A stretch of 64,000 bases of DNA from Amycolatopsis sp. EV170708-02-1 (GTDB taxonomy: Bacteria; Actinomycetota; Actinomycetes; Mycobacteriales; Pseudonocardiaceae). Of this stretch, positions 25,059-33,281 are shown piece by piece. Position 1 is the stretch's first letter. Each line of letters starts with the position of its first letter. The notes under the pieces were generated by a model. The model saw nothing but the letters and a program-made list of their open reading frames with translations. It did no database searches and was not told the origin of the DNA. The position numbers and the translations under genes were made by a program. The stretch lies in the NCBI RefSeq assembly GCF_022479115.1, contig NZ_CP092497.1, positions 3,162,001 through 3,226,000 on the forward strand. Direction: 5' to 3'.

Positions 25059-25501
25059 CCACCTCCTCCCTCGGGTCCGCATTCGGGCGGGCACCAGGCG
25101 CCGGGAAGCGGGTCGGCGCATTGGGCGCCGGACATCCCGGACAGCATGGAAGTGAGTTCGGCGCGCAGCTCGCCGAGGCGCGCCATCTCCGCTTCGATCT
25201 CGGCGAGATGGCGTTCCAGCATGGTTTCGGCGGGTTCGCACGGGCACACCCCGGTGTCGCGCACGCTCAGCAGGTCACCGATCTCCGTCAGCGACAGCCC
25301 GAGCCGCTGGGTGCCCCGGATGAACCGCAGCCTGTCGATGACGTCTTCGTCGTAGCGCCGGTGTGCCCCGGAAGTCCGCGCGGGCGTGGGCAGAAGGCCG
25401 ATGCGCTCGTAGTAGCGCACGGTGTCCGGCCGCACTCCGGCGCGGGAGGTCACCTGGGACATGGTCAACGCCGTCAGCGCCTTCGTCGCTTCGGTTCGCA
25501 T
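25055..25501 (-). CDS. MerR-family regulator, probably metal-responsive
   Basis: A 148-aa regulator. The N-terminal winged helix reads MSQVTSRAGVRPDTVRYYERIGLL, followed by RRYDEDVIDRLRFIRGTQRLGLSLTEIGDLLSV, the dimerisation helix, and a metal-loop-like CPCEPAE. The C-terminus has three more cysteines (CADPLPGAWCPPEC) and ends in a glycine run. Cys positions resemble the ZntR/CueR/CadR group but the exact metal cannot be read. The ATG at 25501 follows a -10 hexamer by six nt, so the mRNA is probably leaderless and autoregulated from a MerR-type promoter. It is coupled to the Cys-rich mini-ORF. Confidence 0.85.
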   Translation of the reverse strand: MRTEATKALTALTMSQVTSRAGVRPDTVRYYERIGLLPTPARTSGAHRRYDEDVIDRLRFIRGTQRLGLSLTEIGDLLSVRDTGVCPCEPAETMLERHLAEIEAEMARLGELRAELTSMLSGMSGAQCADPLPGAWCPPECGPEGGGG

Positions 25502-25507
25502 GGTGTG

Positions 25508-25539
25508 AGGGTAGAACTTGGACCCGGCTCCAGAATCAA
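25508..25539 (-). promoter_or_regulatory. MerR-type promoter of the MerR/Cys-peptide operon
   Basis: On the minus strand: -35 TTGATT (25539-25534), a 20-bp spacer, -10 TACCCT (25513-25508), then 6 nt to the ATG. The lengthened spacer contains the interrupted dyad CTGGA-N6-TCCAAG, the usual MerR operator position. This is the classic arrangement in which the regulator untwists the spacer on metal binding. Confidence 0.6.
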
Positions 25540-25629
25540 GCTCGAATTCGACGGGGCTCACGAAGAGAAGACGACGGCCCGGCGCGTCCGCATCATTCGA
25601 GAGGGTGGAAACGGCGAGAGGACGGCACG

Positions 25630-26427
25630 GTGACTGACTTCCGGTACGTGATCAGGGACCTCACCACGGAGGGCGAGCAGGTCGATGCCCTGGTGGCCGG
25701 CCTGGACGACGCGGGATGGGAGCTGCCGACACCCGCGGCGGGCTGGTCGGTCAAACACCAGATCGCGCATCTCTCCTTCATTTTCAAGATCGCCGGGTTG
25801 TCCGCGGGCGAGCCGCAGACGTTCGCCGAAGTCATGAAGCGCTCGATGGCGCGTGGTTTCGACGCCGCGGTCAACGCGGCCCTCGACGACTACCTCGGCG
25901 ACCCCAACGAGGTCCTGCTCAGCCGCTGGCGTGCCGAACGCGACGCCGGGATCAAGGCGCTCGCCGCGGTGCCGGCGGACCAGGTCGTCCCGTGGCTGGT
26001 CAACCCGCTGCCGCCGGCCGTCCTCGCCTGCGCCGGGATGATGGAACTGTTCGCCCACGGCCAGGACATCGCGGACGCGCTGGGAGTGCGGCCGGAGCGG
26101 ACCGACCGGCTCGCGTACCTCGTCGGCTTCGCCGTCCGGGTGCGGGACTTCGGCTACGAGGCACGGGGCCTGACCCCTCCCGAACAGGAGTTCCGGTTCG
26201 AGATCACCGCGCCGTCCGGGCAGTTGTGGACGTTCGGCCCCGAGGACTCCCGGCAGCGCGTCACCGGCAGCGCGGAGGACTTCTGTCTGCTGGTCACCCG
26301 GCGCCGTCACCGCGACGACCTCGACGTCCGCGCCGAGGGCGCGTTGGCGGACCACTGGCTCGACATCGCGCAGGCGTATCGCGGTCCCGCTGGCGAGGGA
26401 CGCTCGCCTGGACAGTTCGGTCGGTGA
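25630..26427 (+). CDS. DinB-like / maleylpyruvate isomerase-fold protein (TIGR03084-like)
   Basis: A 265-aa protein with the four-helix DinB fold in its N-terminal two-thirds: metal-ligand regions PAAGWSVKHQIAHLSFIF (His) and MELFAHGQDIADAL (His, Asp). The C-terminal part (EQEFRFEITAPSGQLWTFGPEDS...RVTGSAEDFCLLVTRR) is an SCP2-like pocket seen in this subfamily. Such proteins are mycothiol- or metal-dependent transferases or isomerases of unknown substrate. The GTG at 25630 has GAGAGG upstream. It is divergent from the MerR gene, with about 130 nt between the start codons. Confidence 0.78.
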   Translation: MTDFRYVIRDLTTEGEQVDALVAGLDDAGWELPTPAAGWSVKHQIAHLSFIFKIAGLSAGEPQTFAEVMKRSMARGFDAAVNAALDDYLGDPNEVLLSRWRAERDAGIKALAAVPADQVVPWLVNPLPPAVLACAGMMELFAHGQDIADALGVRPERTDRLAYLVGFAVRVRDFGYEARGLTPPEQEFRFEITAPSGQLWTFGPEDSRQRVTGSAEDFCLLVTRRRHRDDLDVRAEGALADHWLDIAQAYRGPAGEGRSPGQFGR

Positions 26428-26524
26428 AAATTCCGCCACTTCCGCGGTGATTGGGCATCCTGGAAGACGCGGTCAACTCCGCTCGGTGCGATCGTCGATG
26501 GCACACGGGGTCTAGGAGGCGATC

Positions 26525-27169
26525 GTGGCACGGGTGTGGCTGATCAGGCATGGCGAGAGCGAATCCAACGCGGGGCTTCCCGGCGGTGAGCCGGGGGCTT
26601 CCGCGTTGACCGAACTCGGCCGGCGGCAGGCGATCGAAATCGCGGAATCGCTGGCCGAACCGCCTCGTTTGATCGTGACGTCGCCCTTCTTACGGGCGCG
26701 GCAGACCGCCGCGCCGACGATCGAGCGGTTCCCCGGCGCGGAGCGTGAGGAGTGGCCTGTCCAGGAGTTCACCTTTCTCGGCGAACTCCATGGACAGGTC
26801 ACCACCACCACCGCCACCCGTAAGCCGTACACGGAGGCTTACTGGTCCCGTGCCGATCCGCACCACGCGGTGAACGGCGCGGAATCCTTCGCCGCCCTCT
26901 TCATCCGGACCCAGGAATTCCTGGCACGGCTGGGAGAACGGGAACCCGGGCCGATCGCCGTCTTCACACACGGACTCTTCATCCGCGCGGTCATGTGGTC
27001 ATTGCTGACCGGGACCACCACCCCGGACAGCGCGGCCATGCGCCGATTCCGCACTTTCGCCGACACCTACCTCGTGCCGAACGGCAACATCACCGAACTG
27101 AGGTACACGCCCGGGAAGCGGATCCCGCGCATGGTGGTCCCGCTCGCCTCCCGGTTCGCGGACCGCTAG
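26525..27169 (+). CDS. Histidine phosphatase family protein (phosphoglycerate mutase-like)
   Basis: A 214-aa enzyme. The phosphoaccepting motif is LIRHGESESN (His about residue 8); the second His is in FTHGLFIRAV, with conserved Arg in SPFLRARQT. It dephosphorylates a small molecule or phosphohistidine-like substrate; length suits the SixA/PhoE branch rather than glycolytic mutase. The GTG start has a textbook AGGAGG site. The Leu codon at 26690-26692 is TTA, which is very rare in this genome type, so translation may depend on a UUA-reading tRNA. The stop overlaps the convergent P450 stop by 4 bp. Confidence 0.85.
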   Translation: MARVWLIRHGESESNAGLPGGEPGASALTELGRRQAIEIAESLAEPPRLIVTSPFLRARQTAAPTIERFPGAEREEWPVQEFTFLGELHGQVTTTTATRKPYTEAYWSRADPHHAVNGAESFAALFIRTQEFLARLGEREPGPIAVFTHGLFIRAVMWSLLTGTTTPDSAAMRRFRTFADTYLVPNGNITELRYTPGKRIPRMVVPLASRFADR

Positions 27170-28371
27170 GGCTTCAGCAGCAACCGAAGCTCGTTCACTC
27201 CCGTCATGTGCGGGCTGGGGATGAACGACGGCGGAACGGCCGGATCGGTGCGCAGATCCGGGAAACGGTCCAGCAGGATGTTGAGCGCCGTCTTGCCTTC
27301 GAGCCTGGCGAGCGGGGCGCCGATGCAGAAATGGATCCCGCGGCCGAAAGCCAGATGCGGGTTGTGCGCCCGCGCCGGATCGAAGACCCCCGGATCCGTG
27401 AAGGTGCGCGGGTCGCGGTTCGCCGCCGCGACCCAGATAGCGAGCATGCGGTCCGCCGGGATCGTCTGGCCGCCCAGTTCGACTTCGGTCGTCGTGGCGC
27501 GGGCGACCAGTGCGAACGGGCTGAGGAACCGCAGTGATTCCTCGATCGTGGCGGGCAGCAACGCGCGGTCCTCACGGACCCGCCGGTACTCGTCCGGATG
27601 GGAATCCAGGCACAGCACCGTGTTCCCGAGCAGCATCGTGGTGGTGATGTGCCCGGCGAGCAGCAGCACGTTCGCGAAGTTGACGACTTCGTTCTGCGTG
27701 AGTTTCGTGCCGTCGACCTCGGCTTCGACGAGTTTGGTCAGCAGGTCCTCACGCGGATTCCGCCGCCGGTCGTCGACGTGTTCGGAAAGGTAGTTCACCA
27801 GGTTCTTCACCTGAGCGGACGTTTCCTCGGCGGCCTTCTTGTCCTCTTCGGTCTGCTTGATCAACGACCTCTGCTGGCTGTTCCGCAGCAACGTGTCGAC
27901 CCATTCCTTGAACAGGTCGCGATCGCTCGCCGGGATGCCGAGCAGCTCGGCGATCACGATCACTGGCAGCGGGTAGGCCAGATGGGTCACCAGTTCCATC
28001 GAGTCCACGCCGTCGACCGCGTCGAGGAGCTCGTTCGTCAGCGCGGCGATCCGCGGTTCGAGATCCGCGACGACCTTCGGTGTGAAGGCGTGGCTCACCA
28101 GCGTGCGCAGCTTCTTGTGATCCGGAGGATCCATCTGGAGCAGGTTGCCTTCGACGAACAGGTCCTTGTCCGGTGAGATCTCCTTGGGGATCAGCCGGGT
28201 GGTGTCGGAAGAGAACACCTTGGGATCACTCAGGGTCTTCAACGCCTCGGCGTGGCCGTAGACGTTCCACATGCCCGTCTCGGGATCGAATCGGACCGGT
28301 TCGGCCGGGAATTCGTCCCGAAGCCAGAACTGGGCTTCGTGGACACCCCAGGTTTCGGCGATCGTGGTCAT
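27166..28371 (-). CDS. Cytochrome P450 (class I bacterial monooxygenase)
   Basis: A 401-aa soluble P450. The I-helix oxygen-activation motif is LLLAGHITTTMLLG, the K-helix ExxR is EESLRFL, and the heme-binding loop FGRGIHFCIGAPLAR supplies the cysteine thiolate. Length is typical of CYP107/105-like biosynthetic or xenobiotic enzymes. It follows a TetR gene on the same strand with 37 nt between them and has its own AAGGGGG ribosome-binding site, so it is probably controlled by that repressor. No ferredoxin or ferredoxin reductase gene is adjacent, so redox partners must come from elsewhere. Confidence 0.93.
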   Translation of the reverse strand: MTTIAETWGVHEAQFWLRDEFPAEPVRFDPETGMWNVYGHAEALKTLSDPKVFSSDTTRLIPKEISPDKDLFVEGNLLQMDPPDHKKLRTLVSHAFTPKVVADLEPRIAALTNELLDAVDGVDSMELVTHLAYPLPVIVIAELLGIPASDRDLFKEWVDTLLRNSQQRSLIKQTEEDKKAAEETSAQVKNLVNYLSEHVDDRRRNPREDLLTKLVEAEVDGTKLTQNEVVNFANVLLLAGHITTTMLLGNTVLCLDSHPDEYRRVREDRALLPATIEESLRFLSPFALVARATTTEVELGGQTIPADRMLAIWVAAANRDPRTFTDPGVFDPARAHNPHLAFGRGIHFCIGAPLARLEGKTALNILLDRFPDLRTDPAVPPSFIPSPHMTGVNELRLLLKP

Positions 28372-28408
28372 GGCTTGCCCCCTTCTTCGTGTGGTGGAGG
28401 AACCCGGG

Positions 28409-29113
28409 TCAAGCGGGCTCCGCGGGGCCGTCCTTCCGGTAGATCCAGGCGCGATAGGACGAGATCAGATCCTGGAACGCCTCGATCACTTCGGCCGCGG
28501 TGGCGGCCAGATTCGCCGTGGACGGCGGCTCCGGCGGCTCGAACGCCGTCCGGATGATGTGCGCGAGAGCGTCGGCCTTCTCTTCGATGGTGAGGCCGGC
28601 GCCGTCGCCGGTGAAGCTGTCCATCAGGTAGAACCCCAGCGCCGAAGCACGCAGGGAAAAGAGCAGGTTCGGGATGTCGTCGCGCAGCAGGCCCCGGTCC
28701 GTCATCGTCTTCAGGTACCGCTCGGTCACGACCGCGTCCTGATCCTGCAGAGGGTGTTTCTTCAACCGGCCCAGCAATTCGGTGTTGCCGGTGATGAGCG
28801 CGCCGAGCAACGGGTTTCGCTGGGTGAACAGGAAAGCGGCTCGCTGGAACCGATGCGGGACGACTTCCGCCGGGTCTTCTTCCAGCCGCTCGAGAAGGTT
28901 CTCGGCGGCAAGGAGGGATTCTCGCAGGAGCAGCGCGTGGAAGAGGTTTTCCTTGGTGGGCCAGTGCAGGTAGATCGTGCCCTTCCCGATGCCCGCCTGG
29001 CTCGCGATGTCCTCGATGGTCACCTTGCGATAGCCCAGCCGCGACAGCAGGACGCCGGCCGCGTCGAGGATGCGATCGGCGCGGCCGGCGGTGCGGTCCG
29101 GACGTTCTGCCAC
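28409..29113 (-). CDS. TetR/AcrR-family transcriptional regulator
   Basis: A 234-aa repressor. The N-terminal helix-turn-helix is TIEDIASQAGIGKGTIYLHWPTKENLFHALL; the remaining about 170 residues form the ligand-binding helical bundle. A perfect 24-bp palindrome lies 25 nt upstream of its start, the expected autoregulatory operator. It is the first gene of a TetR-P450 unit, suggesting the P450 substrate or product is the ligand. An alternative start exists but the ATG at 29113 gives a normal N-terminal arm. Confidence 0.9.
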   Translation of the reverse strand: MAERPDRTAGRADRILDAAGVLLSRLGYRKVTIEDIASQAGIGKGTIYLHWPTKENLFHALLLRESLLAAENLLERLEEDPAEVVPHRFQRAAFLFTQRNPLLGALITGNTELLGRLKKHPLQDQDAVVTERYLKTMTDRGLLRDDIPNLLFSLRASALGFYLMDSFTGDGAGLTIEEKADALAHIIRTAFEPPEPPSTANLAATAAEVIEAFQDLISSYRAWIYRKDGPAEPA

Positions 29114-29137
29114 ATGCGCTCCCAGTGTCTGACTTCG

Positions 29138-29161
29138 TGACCAGATTTGCTTATCTGGTCA
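29138..29161. promoter_or_regulatory. 24-bp palindromic operator upstream of the TetR gene
   Basis: TGACCAGAT - 6 nt - ATCTGGTCA, exact 9-bp arms, followed by another partial half-site (CCGGTCA, 29163-29169). On the minus strand a TTGACC (29170-29165) lies directly upstream, so a bound repressor would cover the promoter region of the TetR-P450 unit. Confidence 0.65.
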
Positions 29162-29220
29162 TCCGGTCAAGTTCGACGGTAGCGCCGGGCAGCGGGTCCG
29201 GCAAGGAAATCGACGAGTTC

Positions 29221-30159
29221 TTAACGCAGACGGTGAGCGAGCAGGAACTTCCAGATGACCGGGGTCGCGTCGATGACGGTCGGAGTGGCGGAGTCGTTGT
29301 TCGGGCTGGTGCTCGGCCAGACGTGCCCGGCGCCTTCGACCCGGTAGTGCTGAAGTGAGCAACCAAGCCATCGCTGGACGGTGACGTCGGCCTTCGGCGA
29401 GTACTGGATCGGACGTGGGAAGCAGCCGTTCCGGTTCGCCCATGCCGCGAGCCAATCCGGCAGTGTCGGGAGGCCCTTGGCGGGATTCCCGGTGTAGGGG
29501 ATCGTCGCGTCGGCCGTGCCGTGGAAATCGAGAATCGGCGCGGGACGCGACGGGTGGCACTCGCCGCCTTGTGGATAGAACGCGCCGGCGACCGGGGCGA
29601 ACGCCGCGATCCGGCCCGGCATCCGGCAGGCGAGGACGCCGACGAATCCGCCGCCGTTCGACTTGCCCGTCGCGTAGATCCGGCGGGAGTCGACGCACAG
29701 TTCACGCTGGAGCGTGTTCAGCAGATCGCTGGTGAAGAGCACGTCGTCGGCGGCCGCCGAGTACGGCGCGCCGGCCCATGCCGACTCCCCGTCCGTGCCC
29801 GGAAGTCCTTGTGGGTAGACGGAAATCGCGTCATACGCGGAAAACCCGGACAGCTCCTCCTGATATTTCGACGTCCGCTTGTGGCCATGGAACGACAACA
29901 CCAGCGGATACGGCCGCGAAGACCGGTACTGCGCCGGCACGTGCACCGTGTACTCGCGGACCAGACCGCCGGACGTCAAAGTCCGCAACGTCGTCGCCCC
30001 GGCGGGGACCGGGGACGGACGCTGGCAGCCGGTCGTCCGCACTGGATGGTCGACCGGCGATGGCGTGGCCGACACCATCGGAGCGGTGAGCAGGCTCAAT
30101 CCGGCAGCGGCGGCGGCCGTCAGCGCGAGACGGCGCAGGTATTTCGTGGGACCAGGCAC
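29221..30159 (-). CDS. Secreted PHB-depolymerase/LpqC-like esterase
   Basis: A 312-aa exported alpha/beta hydrolase. Signal peptide: LRRLALTAAAAAGLSLLTAPMVSA (cleavage about residue 32). The polyhydroxybutyrate depolymerase/feruloyl-esterase family core follows: PLVLSFHGHKRT (oxyanion), GKSNGGGF (nucleophile Ser), DFHGTAD (Asp) and EGAGHVWPS (His). Multiple cysteines (e.g. ELCVDSR, GCSLQHY) suggest disulfides. It likely hydrolyses ester bonds in extracellular polymers or plant-derived aryl esters. Same strand as the GH3 gene upstream but separated by about 146 nt, so co-transcription is uncertain. Confidence 0.88.
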   Translation of the reverse strand: MPGPTKYLRRLALTAAAAAGLSLLTAPMVSATPSPVDHPVRTTGCQRPSPVPAGATTLRTLTSGGLVREYTVHVPAQYRSSRPYPLVLSFHGHKRTSKYQEELSGFSAYDAISVYPQGLPGTDGESAWAGAPYSAAADDVLFTSDLLNTLQRELCVDSRRIYATGKSNGGGFVGVLACRMPGRIAAFAPVAGAFYPQGGECHPSRPAPILDFHGTADATIPYTGNPAKGLPTLPDWLAAWANRNGCFPRPIQYSPKADVTVQRWLGCSLQHYRVEGAGHVWPSTSPNNDSATPTVIDATPVIWKFLLAHRLR

Positions 30160-30305
30160 GCGATCCTCCTTGATCGGGCGGCAGGGCGGTGATCAGGGTC
30201 ACTCCTGACGCGCGCCTGGTCAGCATTGTGTTCATTGAGTTTTCGGACCGCTTTTCACGGGACCCTGCCGAGCGCCCGCCTGATCGCCGGCCTGGCCGTC
30301 GATGG

Positions 30306-31547
30306 TCAGCCGCAGGCGCGTTTCGCCGTGAGCACGCGGGTCAAGGCCTCGTCGACCCGGGCCGCGGGGAGGTCGCCGGACGCCAGCGCTTGCTCCAACG
30401 TGGCCAGCACCGTGCCGACATTGCCGCCGGAGGACCACAACGCCTGATCCGCCCCAGCCTGCAATGCCTTGAGCACAGCCGTCTGCAGCGGGTACTGCGA
30501 CGTGATCGCCTTCATCGCCCCGAGATCGTCCGTGATCACCGGGCCGTCGAACGCGTAGTCCTTCCGCAGTAGCCGGTACGCCGGCGCCGACAGGGTCGAC
30601 GGTGTCCCGCCGGTCAGGTCGGGCACGTCCAGATGTCCGACCATGACGCCGATCTCGCCGTACTCGCCGATGTCGCGGTACGGAACCAGGTCGACCTTCC
30701 GCAGCGACGCCAGCGGCGGTGTCCGCACCAGTCCCTTGTGGGAATCACCGCTGGCGTGCCCGTGGCCGGGGAAGTGCTTCAGTACCGGCTGCACTCCGGC
30801 GTCCCGCAAGCCCTGCGCGAACGCCAGAATGTACTTCCGCGCGACTTCGGGATTCGCTCCGAACGACCGGTCGCCGACGATGTCGCGGTCCGGTTGGTCG
30901 GTGATGTCGGCGTCGGGCGCGTAATCGACGGTGACGCCACGAGCCAGCATCTGCCGCCCTCGTTCGGCGGCCTTCGCTCGTACCTGTGCCGGTGTCAGGG
31001 TCGAGGCCATCTTCCGTGCGCTCGGCATGTCGCCGTCGAGGGCGTCGATCCGCTGGACACGGCCGCCTTCCTCGTCGATCGCCACCGATACCGGAACCTT
31101 CGCGGCACGCTGGACCTCGTCCAACGCGCGGTTGCGCAGGAGGGCCGTCTCGTTTCCGCCGAGGAAGATCCCGCCGATCTGCTGGTCGCGTACCAGCTTC
31201 ACCGCCGCCTGCGGGTCACCGGCGTTCACGCCGACCACCACCAACTGGGCCAGCCGCTGCCGGGGGCTCATCCCGGCGATGACCGCTTCGCAGCCTGGAA
31301 CGGGCGCCTGCTCCGCCCTCGGTGACGGCGAGGGCGCGGGCCTGCTGGAGCTGGGTGGGACTGAAGCGACGCTGCTGTGCAGCGGGGGTACCGTCCCCGC
31401 CGGCTGCGCGGATCCGGCCTCGTCGTTCGCCGTACCGCACTGCACGCTGGTGAGCAGAACGGTCGCGGCTCCCAGGACTACGGTCGCCCATCGCTTCGTC
31501 GTCTTCGGTCGCCCGGAGTTCATCGGCTCGTTTCGTTCGTCGTCCAT
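30306..31547 (-). CDS. Exported glycoside hydrolase family 3 (NagZ-like beta-N-acetylhexosaminidase)
   Basis: A 413-aa hydrolase. An N-terminal hydrophobic segment (KRWATVVLGAATVLLTSVQC) is signal-like; the Cys could be lipidated but Gln at -1 is not a canonical lipobox, so soluble secretion is equally possible. A Pro/Ser-rich linker follows. The GH3/NagZ signatures are IDEEGGRVQRID, the His-Asp dyad loop KHFPGHGHASGDSHKG and the nucleophile region VITDDLGAMKAI. Likely role: release of N-acetylglucosamine from peptidoglycan or chitin fragments outside the membrane. ATG 31547 is preferred; ATG 31523 would also leave the signal intact. Confidence 0.85.
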   Translation of the reverse strand: MDDERNEPMNSGRPKTTKRWATVVLGAATVLLTSVQCGTANDEAGSAQPAGTVPPLHSSVASVPPSSSRPAPSPSPRAEQAPVPGCEAVIAGMSPRQRLAQLVVVGVNAGDPQAAVKLVRDQQIGGIFLGGNETALLRNRALDEVQRAAKVPVSVAIDEEGGRVQRIDALDGDMPSARKMASTLTPAQVRAKAAERGRQMLARGVTVDYAPDADITDQPDRDIVGDRSFGANPEVARKYILAFAQGLRDAGVQPVLKHFPGHGHASGDSHKGLVRTPPLASLRKVDLVPYRDIGEYGEIGVMVGHLDVPDLTGGTPSTLSAPAYRLLRKDYAFDGPVITDDLGAMKAITSQYPLQTAVLKALQAGADQALWSSGGNVGTVLATLEQALASGDLPAARVDEALTRVLTAKRACG

Positions 31548-31682
31548 GCCGGTATCGACGGTAACCCGGCTTGCCCGTTCGTACGCGCTTGCGTGCCCTT
31601 TCGGGCGTGGGCGCGCCTGCCGGACCTTCGGCCCCACCTCCCTTCTTCTCCGTGTTCTCCCTCGTCAAGCGGACGTTCGGAC

Positions 31683-31741
31683 TTGACAGCTCGATCTGCT
31701 CCGCCGTAGATTACCACATGGTTATGGAACCGCAAGGTTAT
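31683..31741 (+). promoter_or_regulatory. Promoter and operator of the ArsR-SRPBCC operon
   Basis: Consensus TTGACA (31683-31688), 18-bp spacer, TAGATT (31707-31712). At the expected transcription start lie two GGTTAT direct repeats (31720-31725 and 31736-31741) and the dyad AACC-GCAA-GGTT (31728-31739), a likely binding site for the ArsR protein encoded about 90 nt downstream. Confidence 0.6.
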
Positions 31742-31828
31742 CCAGCAGGTCGGCGGATGCCGAAGCGATCGTGAGAAGTCGAAATCGTGAGAACTGCTCG
31801 AACAGAGGAAACGGAAAGGCGGGCGACC

Positions 31829-32179
31829 GTGGCACAGGATCTGCTCGATGTCACCTTCGCGGCGCTCGCCGACCCCACTCGCCGCGCGATCCTGGCCCGG
31901 CTCGCGCGTGGCGATGCCACGGTGACGGAGCTGGCCGAGCCGTTCGCGATGAGCCAGCCCGCCATCTCCAAGCATCTGAAGGTGCTGGAGCGGGCTGGGC
32001 TGGTGGCGAGGGGGCGCGACGCTCAGCGCCGCCCCTGCCGGCTGGTGGCCCAGCCGCTGAAGAACGCGAACGAATGGCTCGGTGGCTACCGCCGCTACTG
32101 GGACGAGACCTTCTCGAAGCTGGATCTCGTCCTGGAAGGGGAGATCCAGCACCCCGAACGCCGGGACGAGACCGATTGA
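31829..32179 (+). CDS. ArsR-family winged-helix repressor
   Basis: A 116-aa regulator. The DNA-binding core is LADPTRRAILARL...VTELAEPFAMSQPAISKHLKVLERAGLVARG. It lacks the CxC metal site of classical ArsR/SmtB, and belongs to the subgroup found upstream of AHSA1/SRPBCC genes. GTG 31829 with GGAAAGGCGG upstream is preferred over the in-frame ATG at 31787, which would add a non-conserved tail. It is first in an operon with the SRPBCC and DinB-like genes and probably represses it from the GGTTAT repeats. Confidence 0.87.
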   Translation: MAQDLLDVTFAALADPTRRAILARLARGDATVTELAEPFAMSQPAISKHLKVLERAGLVARGRDAQRRPCRLVAQPLKNANEWLGGYRRYWDETFSKLDLVLEGEIQHPERRDETD

Positions 32180-32208
32180 CCACCGCACGAGCGGAAAGGA
32201 ACAGCACG

Positions 32209-32703
32209 ATGGGACGAACTCTCAGCGTGACGAAATCCGGCGATCTCGAGATCGTCATGACGAGATCCTTCGACGCACCGAGGGCGTTGGTGTTCGACGC
32301 CTGGACGAAACCCGAGCTGGTACGCCGCTGGTTCGGTCCGCACGACTGTGAGGTCGTCGAATGCGAGATCGATCTGCGGGTCGGTGGCAGATGGCGTTAC
32401 CGGCTGCGCCACGGCGGCGGGATGGAGATGCTGCTGCAGGGCGTCTACCAGGAGATCGACCCCCCAGGACGGCTGGTCTCCCTCGAGACGAACGAGGACT
32501 GCGAGGCGTCGGAAGGGCAGGCTTTGGCGACTTTGACCCTGGCCGAACACGACGGAGTCACCACACTGACCCAGGTGGTGCGGTACGGCTCGAAACGGAT
32601 CCGGGACGCCGTGCTCGAATCCGGGATGGAGCGGGGCGTCGGTGAAGGCTTCGACAAGCTGGCCGAGGTCGTGGTCGCTCCGGTGCGGGCGGGAACACGA
32701 TGA
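32209..32703 (+). CDS. SRPBCC / AHSA1-like protein
   Basis: A 164-aa START-like (helix-grip) protein. It opens EIVMTRSFDAPRALVFDAWTKPELVRRWFGP and continues with DLRVGGRWRYRLR and GVYQEIDPPGRLVSLETNED, the AHSA1-type signature. These proteins bind hydrophobic small molecules; the bacterial ones next to ArsR genes have no established substrate. ATG 32209 has GGAAAGGA upstream. Its stop overlaps the next start (ATGA), so all three genes of the operon are made together. Confidence 0.85.
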   Translation: MGRTLSVTKSGDLEIVMTRSFDAPRALVFDAWTKPELVRRWFGPHDCEVVECEIDLRVGGRWRYRLRHGGGMEMLLQGVYQEIDPPGRLVSLETNEDCEASEGQALATLTLAEHDGVTTLTQVVRYGSKRIRDAVLESGMERGVGEGFDKLAEVVVAPVRAGTR

Positions 32704-33275
32704 ACGCCATCGCCGACCGTTATCGCGTCCGGGCCGACGCCTTCGAGAGCAAGGTCGCCGCTGTCGAAACAGGCCGGTGGGAGAGCAAGTCTCCCTGTGA
32801 AGACTGGAACGCCAGGGATGTCGTCGGGCACATCGTCGACATGCACGCCGCGATGCTGAGCCCGTTCGGACGTGACCTCGGGCCGGCGCCGTCGCTCATG
32901 GAAGACCCGCTGGGTGCCTTCCGGGCGGCTCGCGCCGATGTCGAGGCGGTCCTCGGCGACCCAGTGCTCGCGGCAACGGAGCACGAGACGCCGACAGGGA
33001 AGATGACCGCCGAACAGCACATCGATCAAGTCGTCAGCGCCGACATGGTGATCCACGGCTGGGACCTGGCCAGGGCCACCGGTCAGGACGACACGATCGA
33101 TCCGGAGGAGGTCGCGCGGATGTGGCCGGCCGCGCAGGCCATCCCCGACCAGATGAGGATCCCGGGTGCTTTCGGGCCCGGCATCGTCGTCTTCGGTCCT
33201 GAAGTGAAGGTGCCCGAAGACGCACCCCTGCAGGACAGGCTGCTCGGATTGATGGGCCGAGACCCGAACGCCTGA
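32700..33275 (+). CDS. DinB-like metal-binding protein (TIGR03086-like)
   Basis: A 191-aa four-helix protein. Metal-ligand motifs: SPCEDWNARDVVGHIVDMH (His, His) and MVIHGWDLARATGQ (His). It belongs to the mycothiol-dependent maleylpyruvate-isomerase-like group, commonly third in ArsR-SRPBCC operons of actinobacteria. Its start overlaps the SRPBCC stop by 4 bp. The combination suggests a small-molecule detoxification or thiol-transfer module, but no substrate is known. Distinct in sequence from the DinB-like protein at 25630. Confidence 0.83.
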   Translation: MNAIADRYRVRADAFESKVAAVETGRWESKSPCEDWNARDVVGHIVDMHAAMLSPFGRDLGPAPSLMEDPLGAFRAARADVEAVLGDPVLAATEHETPTGKMTAEQHIDQVVSADMVIHGWDLARATGQDDTIDPEEVARMWPAAQAIPDQMRIPGAFGPGIVVFGPEVKVPEDAPLQDRLLGLMGRDPNA

Positions 33276-33281
33276 TACGGG

